NCBI GenBank assembly: GCA_021772735.1
Contig: JAJFLK010000422.1
Span: 1-7,763 of the forward strand
DNA: 7,763 nt
Reading direction: 5' to 3'
DNA from: Candidatus Sumerlaeota bacterium
GTDB lineage: Bacteria > Sumerlaeota > Sumerlaeia > MVZB01 > JAJFLK01
Shown here: in pieces, positions 1 to 7,100 of the stretch
Numbering within the stretch: position 1 is the first letter of the stretch
How the letters are laid out: every line of letters starts with the position of its first letter
Position numbers and translations under genes: made by a program
Notes under the pieces: model-generated
The model's database searches: none
What the model saw: the letters and a program-made list of their open reading frames with translations, nothing else
What the model was told of the DNA's origin: nothing

Positions 1-391
1 GGTTCTCTTCGGCGGTCCATCCGCGCGACCATCGCGCCCAGGGTGTGGCCGAGGTGCCGGTCTCGTCGGCCGTGCCTTCGAGGCGGTTGATCTCGGTCTG
101 GTAGCTCGGCAGGGCTTCCTCGGTGATCATGTCCCCGACAAGCACGACAAGGATATCGTCGGTCAGGTTTTTTGCGCGCTCGCGGACGCGTTCGAGTTCC
201 TCCCGCCAGTTCGGCAGCGAGAGGTCGGGCAGGAAATCCGAAGGCTGCCAGATTTTGTCAATGGGCGTGAGGAGCGAGAGCGTCTTCACGACGCAGCTCT
301 CGATGCTTTCGAGCACGCTGAGCCGGTGATCGCTCTTCCTGTCTTCGTCCGAGTATGCTCGGCTAGTGGTGTTAAAAGGCGCTGAGGTCAT
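1..391 (-). CDS. Acyl-[acyl-carrier-protein] desaturase, N-terminal part (cut by left window edge)
   Basis: The minus strand has an open frame from ATG at 391-389 to the window edge (130 codons plus one base), with an in-frame TAA upstream at 421-419. The protein resembles soluble stearoyl-ACP desaturases (FA_desaturase_2 family), di-iron enzymes that put a cis double bond into an acyl chain carried on ACP, using O2 and ferredoxin. Visible signatures are WQPSDFLPD (48-56), VGDMITEEALPSYQT (85-99), DETGTS (109-114) and WTAEEN (125-130). Glu91 and Glu129 lie 38 residues apart, the same spacing as iron ligands Glu105 and Glu143 of the castor enzyme; the following ExxH histidine lies just outside the window. 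Plant enzymes have about 360 mature residues, so well over half is missing. No signal peptide or membrane segment is seen. The gene diverges from the ABC gene. The family call is firm; chain length and double-bond position cannot be read. Confidence 0.93.
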   Translation of the reverse strand, partial: MTSAPFNTTSRAYSDEDRKSDHRLSVLESIESCVVKTLSLLTPIDKIWQPSDFLPDLSLPNWREELERVRERAKNLTDDILVVLVGDMITEEALPSYQTEINRLEGTADETGTSATPWARWSRGWTAEEN

Positions 392-401
392 AAAAGCCTG
401 A

Positions 402-406
402 TCCTT
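402..406 (-). promoter_or_regulatory. Probable ribosome binding site of the desaturase gene
   Basis: On the minus strand this reads AAGGA, ten bases before the ATG at 391-389. A second purine patch, CAGG, lies closer to the start. The spacing is a little long but acceptable, and it supports the ATG at 391 as the true start. Confidence 0.5.
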
Positions 407-434
407 ATTTCGTTCTATTTATTGCCTGTGCGAG

Positions 435-449
435 GCGCCGAGGCGGCGC
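435..449. repeat. GC-rich inverted repeat (6-base arms, 3-base loop)
   Basis: GCGCCG (435-440) and CGGCGC (444-449) are exact reverse complements around AGG. No T-run follows on either side, so it does not look like an intrinsic terminator. It could be a leader hairpin of the desaturase mRNA or a protein site. Short GC-rich palindromes also arise by chance in such DNA. Confidence 0.35.
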
Positions 450-460
450 TCGCGGGCGAT

Positions 461-524
461 GTGATCCGGGAAATTCCGGGTGGGTGATTAAGAATCATGC
501 CGGGTGCGTGATCCGGACAAATTC
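461..524. repeat. Nested direct repeats flanking a small palindrome, possible operator
   Basis: Two related units are each present twice. GTGATCCGGGAAATTC (461-476) is echoed by GTGATCCGGACAAATTC (508-524). CCGGGTGGGTGAT (476-488) is echoed by CCGGGTGCGTGAT (500-512), 24 bases apart, which is close to two helical turns. Between them TGATT and AATCA (485-497) form a palindrome around AAG. Such an arrangement in a divergent spacer suits binding of a dimeric regulator, but the regulator is unknown and recent local duplication would explain it equally well. Confidence 0.45.
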
Positions 525-666
525 TTCACGCTTGGAGGCTCCGAAGCAAACCTTTTCGACCCAGCCGTGAATCCGCTTGCGGGCGCTCGGAGCCCTTGCC
601 TATCATCATCGGGTTACGGCACGCTCAGAGCATCTTGCCGCGCCCGTCTCGCTCTGGCGACCCCGA

Positions 667-2793
667 ATGAAAAAACCCAGATCCACACCCCTCCAGTTCC
701 TCCGCAGCCGGTTCAAGATCGAGGATAATTCGCTGTGGCGTGTGCTGGGGCTGCTCAAGCCATACCGTCGCCAGGTGGTCATCGCCAATATCCTGCTCGC
801 GTTTTCCTCGACTCTGGGCGGACTAGCGCTTGTCTCGTTACATCCGTTGTTCTCGGCGACGTTTAAGTTCGCCGAGGCCGACCGCGCAAAAGCTGAATCC
901 GTCGAAGTGCGGTCTGAGACCGCTTTGGATCCTATGACCGTTGAGGCTGACGCCACGGCCACCGGCGATCAGGCCGCCGCCGAGCAGACCGCCTCGGCCG
1001 AGGCCCAAAGTCTCTTGGGCGGCGAGCCCGAAAGCGGTTCGAGCGGCGAGGCCGGATTCGGCCCGGCCGACGGTGACGACCGCGAAGCCAAAATACGGGG
1101 CCTGATCGCCAAATCGGCGTTCCTGCAACGCCAGGTCGACGCGGGCGAGCGTCAATGGGAGCGCATCCAAACCTGGATGCAGGCCTCTCTGGGGCGATTT
1201 GTCGCGATCTATTCTTGCATGATCATGCTGCTTTTCGTCTTCAAGGGATTGGTCGAGTTCGGCGGCAACCTGATCATGGCCAACGCGACGATCCGCGTCA
1301 CGAGCGGCGTCATGCGCGACGTCTACAGCAACGTCCTGCGCCAGGAGATGTTGTTTTTCCACAACACCTCGACCGGCGCGCTTCTGAACACCTGTTACCG
1401 CGAGGTCTTCCAGCTCCGCCAGATCATCAAGTTCCTCGCCTCGACGCGCATTATGCTGCCGGTCAACGCCGCGATCCTCTTCGGCGCGCTGATGATCATC
1501 TCGCTCCCGCTCACTCTTCTGCTGCTCGTGATGCTGCCGATCGTGATCCTGCCGATGATGCTCCTGACCCGGAAGCTCAGGAAGGCGCTGGCCGGCGAAC
1601 TCGCCGAGGAATCCGGGGCGATGGATGTCATGACCGAGGGCTTCACCGGCATCCAGGCGATCAAGGCCTTCGGCGCCGAACAACTCGAATCCGATTACCT
1701 CGAACCCTCGCTCGAGCGGATCGTTCGCATGAGCCGCAAACGTCGCGCGGCGCAGGCCCTGACGGGGCCGGTCGTCGACGTGCTCAATATGTTCGTCCTG
1801 CTCTGCGTCTTCGTGATTGCGATGTTCGCGCTGCCCAGCTCGGTCCAGATCGATCAGAGCCGCGTCGTTATCTTCCTGTTCGGCATCACGCGGTTCTACA
1901 AGCCGTTCAGGACGATGATGAGCATGAACATCAAGATGCAACGCGCGGGCCTTGTCGCCAAACGCATCTTCGGATTCCTGGACCGCAAGCCCAAGATCAA
2001 GGACTCGGCGGACGCGGTCGAATTCCCGAGCGCTTGGAACGAAATCGTTTTCGACGACGTTTCGCTGACGTATCGGATCAAGGCTGCGGGCAAGAAGGGT
2101 CGTCAGAGCCGTCCCGCGCTGCGGCATGTCAATCTGCGGATCGGCAAAGGCGAGAAGATCGCGCTGGTCGGTCCCAACGGCGCGGGCAAATCTTCGATCG
2201 TGAACCTGCTCTGCCGGCTCTATGACGCCACCGGCGGCGAGGTTCAGGTCGGCGGAGTTGCGCTCAACGCAATCCGGCTCGGTTCGATTCGCGATAACAT
2301 CTGCCTCATCACGCAAAACCCGGTGATGTTCAATCGGCCCGTCGCCGAGAACATCGCGTTCGGGCTGGAAGGCGTGACGCCCGAGCAGATCGTCGAGGCC
2401 GCGCGCATCACCGGCGCCGACGCGTTTATCGAAAAACTACCGCACGGATACGACACTCTGATCGGCGAGCAGGGACGGCTGCTCTCCGGAGGCGAACGCC
2501 AGAAAGTCGTGCTCGCACGCGCGTTCGTCCGCAAGCCCGAGGTACTCATCCTCGACGAACCGACGGCGGGATTCGATCCCGCGGCGACAGCCGATTTTCT
2601 CCGATTCGTTGGAGACGAGCGCCACCGCGATCTCACGATCATCTACATCACGCACGAGCGCTCATACCTCTCGCGATTCGATCGCATCCTCCGGATGACC
2701 GAGGATCGGAACATCGTCGAGGAATCGATCGAAACCCTGCAAGGATCCGAAGTTGGCGATGAACCTCTGGTGGGTCACAAATATCCGGGTTGA
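667..2793 (+). CDS. MsbA-type ABC exporter, fused membrane and ATPase domains, with long acidic TM1-TM2 insert
   Basis: A 708-residue half-transporter, expected to work as a homodimer in the cytoplasmic membrane, using ATP to flip or export a lipid, glycolipid or other amphiphile. Likely membrane segments are about 37-58, 178-198, two within 262-302, 369-389 and 399-415. The nucleotide-binding domain has A-loop Tyr469, Walker A GPNGAGKS (502-509), Q-loop Gln550, signature LSGGE (606-610), Walker B ending in Asp630-Glu631, and H-loop His663, so it should hydrolyse ATP. The D-loop reads AGFD (634-637) instead of the usual SALD. MsbA-type proteins are usually near 580 residues; the excess is mainly an insert at about 67-176 rich in Ala, Glu, Gly, Ser and Asp between TM1 and TM2, predicted outside the cytoplasm. 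ATG 667 was chosen because MKKPRS leads into a basic stretch before TM1; no good Shine-Dalgarno precedes it, and an in-frame TTG at 577 is the alternative. The end overlaps the next gene. Substrate is inferred from neighbours only. Confidence 0.92.
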   Translation: MKKPRSTPLQFLRSRFKIEDNSLWRVLGLLKPYRRQVVIANILLAFSSTLGGLALVSLHPLFSATFKFAEADRAKAESVEVRSETALDPMTVEADATATGDQAAAEQTASAEAQSLLGGEPESGSSGEAGFGPADGDDREAKIRGLIAKSAFLQRQVDAGERQWERIQTWMQASLGRFVAIYSCMIMLLFVFKGLVEFGGNLIMANATIRVTSGVMRDVYSNVLRQEMLFFHNTSTGALLNTCYREVFQLRQIIKFLASTRIMLPVNAAILFGALMIISLPLTLLLLVMLPIVILPMMLLTRKLRKALAGELAEESGAMDVMTEGFTGIQAIKAFGAEQLESDYLEPSLERIVRMSRKRRAAQALTGPVVDVLNMFVLLCVFVIAMFALPSSVQIDQSRVVIFLFGITRFYKPFRTMMSMNIKMQRAGLVAKRIFGFLDRKPKIKDSADAVEFPSAWNEIVFDDVSLTYRIKAAGKKGRQSRPALRHVNLRIGKGEKIALVGPNGAGKSSIVNLLCRLYDATGGEVQVGGVALNAIRLGSIRDNICLITQNPVMFNRPVAENIAFGLEGVTPEQIVEAARITGADAFIEKLPHGYDTLIGEQGRLLSGGERQKVVLARAFVRKPEVLILDEPTAGFDPAATADFLRFVGDERHRDLTIIYITHERSYLSRFDRILRMTEDRNIVEESIETLQGSEVGDEPLVGHKYPG
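2741..2745 (+). promoter_or_regulatory. Ribosome binding site inside the ABC gene, for the downstream glycosyltransferase
   Basis: AAGGA lies seven bases before TTG 2753 and thirteen before ATG 2759; GAAG at 2749-2752 lies six bases before the ATG. The site therefore leaves the start undecided: AAGGA favours TTG, while codon preference and GAAG favour ATG. Because it sits inside the ABC coding region, translation of the two genes may be coupled. Confidence 0.45.
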
Positions 2794-4048
2794 CGCGGGC
2801 CGCGGGCTCAAAGCGCCGGCGATCCAGAATCTTCACACGGCGGCGGCCCTGGCCGATCTCGGCCACGACGTTCTCGTGTGGACCGACCGCGCAGAGGGTG
2901 GCGATGTCGAGGCCGCTGAGGTGATCCGGACCGGGCTGGGTCGCGCCCTTCCGCCGGGCATGCGCCTGATGGGGATTCGGGCGCGCGGACGCGAAGGCGA
3001 GAAGCGCACGCCGTTCAGCACGGCGTTTGCCCGGGCGATCAATCTGGGCCGGGGGCGGATCGGCGGCCCGGCGCCCGACGTTGTGGTCAGCCGTTCTCCG
3101 CTCGCTCTGTTTCAGCTTCGCGAGAGCCGGCTGCTCGTCCCGTCGCGCTGCCGCCTGGTCCTCGAATATCAATATCCCGAATTCGCGCTGCTCTGGCGCG
3201 GCTGGCGCAAGAAGCACGCCGAGGCGCGGCTCGGCCCATGCAAGGCGCAACTCGCCGAGCTGCGAGGAAAAGAAGACGCCTGGATCCATTGCGCCGATGG
3301 CGTGCTCTACGCCGCACATGCGCACCGCAGGCTCCTGCGCCGCCACAAGTTCGAAGGCCCGACCGAATGGCTCCCCTCCGGCTGCGCGCCGGTTACCGAT
3401 GACAGCGGCAACGCGGGAGCCTCGGACGACGGGCCCGTGGCTAGCCCGGCCCGCGAAACTAAATACGACATCGGATATGTCGGCAGCGTCAGCCCGGAGA
3501 ACGGCATTGAAACATTGATCGAGGCCGTCGCCGGCTTAAACGGCATGACGCTTCGGATCGTCGGTCCCGCAGGGGCGCGATACGAAAAGAAGCTGCGCAC
3601 GCTAGCCGAAAATCTGGGTCTCGGCGAGCGCGTCCAATTTGCCGGATCGGTTGCGCACCGCGAAGTTCGCGCGGCGATGCGCAAGTGCCGCGTCGGGGTG
3701 GTGCCGATCAGCGCGCATTGCGGTCCAGAAAAACGCCAGTTCGCTTCGCCTCTCAAGTTGATCGAATGGATGGCCGCCGGAGTGCCGGTCATCGCCTCGG
3801 CCGTGCCGAGCGTGTGCCAGCACGCGACCGATGGCGTCAACGCGCTGCTCTTCGAACCGGATCGACCCGAGGCGCTCGGCGCCGCGCTGGAGGTCTCTCT
3901 TGGCGATGCCGATCTGCGCGCTCGACTCGCGGCAGGAGGACTGAGCCTCGCGCGTGAGGCTTCATTTTCGCATCGCGCCCGGCGCATAATCCGGTTCGTT
4001 GAGGCGCTCGGGGCGCCCGAGGGCCCAGGATCTGCCCGGGATAATTAA
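2759..4048 (+). CDS. GT4-type (GT-B fold) glycosyltransferase
   Basis: A 429-residue cytoplasmic or membrane-associated enzyme expected to move a sugar from a nucleotide-sugar donor to a growing glycan or lipid-linked acceptor. The N-terminal acceptor domain starts with NLWWVTN and has the GT4-like helix around NLHTAAALADLGHDV. The donor domain opens at YVGSVS (240-245) and carries SPLKLIEW (330-337) followed by MAAGVPVIAS. Glu336 matches the second Glu of the EX7E motif; the first position is Phe328, as in GT4 branches with an SPxKLxEYMA-type motif. A Gly/Ser/Asp/Ala-rich stretch (212-235) separates the domains. No signal peptide is seen. Its start overlaps the end of the ABC gene by 35 bases (41 if TTG 2753 is used), which implies one operon and possible translational coupling. 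The first GT module of the next gene has the same motif style and an insert at the same place, so the two are probably related. Donor and acceptor cannot be read. Confidence 0.9.
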   Translation: MNLWWVTNIRVDAGRGLKAPAIQNLHTAAALADLGHDVLVWTDRAEGGDVEAAEVIRTGLGRALPPGMRLMGIRARGREGEKRTPFSTAFARAINLGRGRIGGPAPDVVVSRSPLALFQLRESRLLVPSRCRLVLEYQYPEFALLWRGWRKKHAEARLGPCKAQLAELRGKEDAWIHCADGVLYAAHAHRRLLRRHKFEGPTEWLPSGCAPVTDDSGNAGASDDGPVASPARETKYDIGYVGSVSPENGIETLIEAVAGLNGMTLRIVGPAGARYEKKLRTLAENLGLGERVQFAGSVAHREVRAAMRKCRVGVVPISAHCGPEKRQFASPLKLIEWMAAGVPVIASAVPSVCQHATDGVNALLFEPDRPEALGAALEVSLGDADLRARLAAGGLSLAREASFSHRARRIIRFVEALGAPEGPGSARDN

Positions 4049-4062
4049 CGCCTCCGCCGCGG

Positions 4063-4084
4063 TCGTGCCCATCGGGCCGGACGA
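4063..4084 (+). repeat. Small imperfect hairpin in the gap between the two glycosyltransferase genes
   Basis: TCGT-GCCC pairs with GGGC-ACGA around an ATC loop, with an unpaired CGG on the 3' side. No T-run follows, so it is unlikely to be a terminator. It could stabilise or partly separate the two reading units within the mRNA, or be chance in GC-rich DNA. Confidence 0.25.
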
Positions 4085-4112
4085 ACAAACTGAAAACTTT
4101 CCGAGTGTGACT

Positions 4113-4134
4113 TTGAGAATATGACATTGAGAAT
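4113..4134 (+). repeat. 8-base direct repeat straddling the start codon of the fusion gene
   Basis: TTGAGAAT occurs at 4113-4120, directly before the ATG at 4121, and again at 4127-4134 inside the coding sequence, a 14-base period. The GAG within the first copy is the only Shine-Dalgarno-like element and sits too close to the ATG (three bases) to be strong. An in-frame TGA at 4091 limits the start to this area, with TTG 4127 as the only nearby alternative. Confidence 0.4.
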
Positions 4135-7100
4135 CCTTTACCTCCTGCCCGATCACGGTATCCCGTTCGCGGACTCGCGCGCCGGCGGATCGATCCATGC
4201 CCGGGCCATCGTGGAAGCGATGACACGCGACGAGCATGAGGTCACCGTCGTGGCGATGCGCAAGGGTCGCTCGCGCCTGGGCGCGGTTGGCTACGGCTTT
4301 CATCAGGCGAGCCTGGGGAGCACATCGCGCCGATTTGTCTCCAGGGTGCTGACGCCGCTTGAACGCAGAGGGGGTTCGCCGCATTTCGCCCGGGCGGTTT
4401 TCACGCTGCTGCGGCAATTCGACTTCATCAAACGCGCCCGGCGGGTTACAAACAGCGAAACGGATTTCTCGATCATTTACGCGCGCAACGCCTGGCTGGC
4501 CTTCTCGGTGTCTTCGATCAAAAAGCGGCTTGGTATTCCTCTGGTTCTCGAAGTCAATGCCATCGCCTCGAACGAGAAGGCGCGCCGGGGCGAAGCCGCG
4601 ATGGGCCGCCTGAGCCGCTGGATCGAGAGAAAGAATCTCGCAGCCGCCGATCTCGTCGTCGCGGTTTCCGATGCGGTCCGCAGCCAGGCGATCCGGGCCG
4701 GCGCCGACGCCGACCGGACAATCGTCCTGCCCAACGGAGTCGATCTTGAACACTTCGGCAATCGGCCCGGTCAGGGGGGCTCGGATTCAGATATATCCGG
4801 ACCCGGCTCTGGACCGGACGACGAAGCTCCATTCCAGGTCGGCCTCGTGTGTAGTTTCCGTCCTTTCCACGGCGTCGACGTCTTGATCGAAGCGGCGGCC
4901 CACCTACGCGATGATGTCCCGAACCTGCTCGTCCGCCTCTTCGGCGAAGGCCCAGAGCTGGAGCGGATGAAGGCGCTGGCCAACGCGCGCGACCTGAACG
5001 GCACCGTGAAATTCGAGGGCACGATTGCCCATGCGGCGCTGCCCGCCGCGCTGGCCGATCTCGACGTCGCCGTCGCACCATACAACGGCAAACAGAACAC
5101 GTATGGCTCGCCGATCAAGCTCTACGAATACATGGCCGCGGGCCGGCCCATCGTTTGCTCTCGATGGGGCGAAGCCGCCCTGTTCGGACGCGACCGGGCG
5201 ACGATGCTCTTTCACGAAGCCGGCGATGCGGATGACCTCGCGGCCAAGCTGCTCGAACTCTATCGCGACCCCGCGCTCGGCGCCGAGCTCGCCCGTGGTG
5301 GCGCCGAATACGTGGCGGATAAATCCTGGGTCGCGAACACGCGCCGGATATTCGGATGGCTGGCCGAGCGCCGGCACCTCGCGCCCGGTGACATCCGAGA
5401 GGCGACGCCCAAAGGGGGCGCAATTTCGGGAGAGGCTGGCTCCGAAACTCTGACGCCGGCGCGGCGCAAAGCGATCTGGGCCGACGCCGAAAGGCAGTTC
5501 GAATCTTTTCTCGCCGAACCCAACGCGGAGGCGGCGTCGGCGTCCGATCTTCCGCGTCGTCCGGCCGAGCGGCGCTCGCTCAAGTTCAAAGGCGGAGGCG
5601 TCGCGCGGGGAAAATTCCAACGCGGCTGGCACCTGGCCCGGGCCGTATCTTTATTTGAGCTGGCCCGAGTCCAGGAGCGCATGGCGCGGCGACGCGAGGC
5701 GCCCGGCGTCCGGCCGTTGCGCGTCCTCAGGATGGCGACATCGGCGTGCATGGGTGGCGTCGCCAAGGTCATGCATCAGACGGCGATGGCGCTGGACCCG
5801 GCCGAGGTCGAAACGACGATCCTCGCCTTTGGACCCCATGACGATGTCTCGCCCGTTGTCGAGCATTCGCCCGGAGTGAGTTTCTTCGCGAAGCCGCTTC
5901 AGCTCTGGTTCCCGGCGTGGGATCGAAGCACGTTCCGAGACATCGGCCGCCTGCGGACGCTTTTGCGCCGCGTCAATCCCGATCTCATTCATCTGCACGA
6001 ACCGCAGTTTGCCCCGGCGGTCCGAATCGCGGCGGCACCGCTCGGCATCCCGGTCGTCATTCAATTGCACAGCGTCTATTCAGATCGGCGCGGCAATGTC
6101 GATCCGATGCACATCCGGCTCGAGCGGCGCGCTCTGGCAGAGCTTCCCGTCGTCGCGTGCGCGCAAAACATGGTCGATGACCTGCGCCGTTACCTGCGAG
6201 GCATGGCCGAAGGCCAGACCAAGAGCGTCGAGACCATCGCGGACGGCATCGATGACAAGCCGATCTGGGCGCCCGAGCCTCGCGTGCGCGAATGGATCGA
6301 GCGTCAGGCAACCGGGCGCAAGAAGTTGCTGCTGATCGGCCGCTTTCTGCCGCTCAAACGCATCGGGGACTTTGTGAACGCGTGCCGAATCCTGATGGAC
6401 GCGGGCGAGCCGATCTTCGCGATCGTCGTCTCCTACGGGAAGCGAGGCGACATGCTGAAGATGCGCGCCGACTTCGAGCAAACTTTCCTTCCCAACGAGG
6501 CAATCCTTCTGTATCACCTCGCATCGCCGCGCGATCTTATCGAAGCCGCAGACGTCGGCGTTTCATGCTCAAGCCTCGAAGGACTTCCAATGGTCATTCT
6601 TGAATTCGCCAGGTCTGCCCGCCCGATTGTCTGCACGGATATCGAGGCCCACCGTCAGCTCGTCTCCGACGGTGAGACAGCGCTGCTGTATCCACCCGGA
6701 GACCTGCCCGCGCTCGTGCGTCAACTGCGCCGGGTTCTGCGCGATCCCGAACTCGGCGATCGTCTAGGCCTCGCGGCTCAGTCTTCGATCAAAGAGAGGA
6801 CATGGAAGCGGGCCGCTCTTGGTTGCATGCGGGTTTATCGCAGACTGTTCGGCGGTGCGGGGTCCGAGGACTCCAAATCCAAAGCCAAAAGATGGCCAGG
6901 TCCGGCGCCGCCAACGCCGGCAGACGCCGAGAACCTCGAACGCCCCGAGTATCAATACATCGACCCGGCAAGCATTGAGCTTGTCGTCAATCAGCGCCTG
7001 CTTCCCGAAGATGTCCCCGCGAAATTGCTCGACCGATTCGATGCGCAGACGCTCGTTCTGGACGGCGATTGGGATCAACCATCCGAGGCTAGGTTCGCCG

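Larger units (their letters stand above)
392..666. other. Divergent intergenic region between desaturase and ABC exporter genes
   Basis: No convincing gene is seen in these 275 bases. The part next to the desaturase (about 385-425) is markedly richer in A+T than the surroundings and probably holds a promoter, but I could not pick out clear -35 and -10 hexamers on either strand. The middle (435-524) has an inverted repeat and ordered direct repeats listed separately. The part from 525 to 666 shows no structure I can support. The ABC frame stays open leftwards to a TTG at 577, so a longer N-terminus is formally possible; it would add residues unlike the start of exporter proteins. Confidence 0.6.

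Noticed and set aside
123..329. 68-codon plus-strand frame at the left edge, Ser/Arg-rich
   Set aside because: The opposite strand encodes a clear acyl-ACP desaturase with metal-ligand motifs, so this is its shadow.
504..728. 74-codon plus-strand frame in the intergenic region
   Set aside because: Runs into the ABC gene in another frame, no ribosome binding site or recognisable sequence; treated as chance.
1155..2225. 356-codon plus-strand frame inside the ABC gene
   Set aside because: Same strand but another frame than the ABC exporter; Arg- and Ala-rich translation without motifs.
838..2316. 492-codon open frame on the minus strand
   Set aside because: It lies fully antisense to the ABC exporter, whose motifs are intact. 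The translation is rich in Arg, Asp, Glu and His with no recognisable domain, typical of an antisense shadow in GC-rich DNA.
2648..3346. 232-codon minus-strand frame across the ABC/GT junction
   Set aside because: Antisense to two well supported genes, no recognisable domain and biased composition.
4049..4120. Possible terminator between the two glycosyltransferase genes
   Set aside because: The hairpin at 4063-4084 is short, imperfect and not followed by a T-run, so I see no evidence that transcription stops here.
3962..4753. 263-codon minus-strand frame spanning the gap before the fusion gene
   Set aside because: Mostly antisense to the first GT4 module of the fusion gene, with no motif of its own; the gap itself is only 72 bases.
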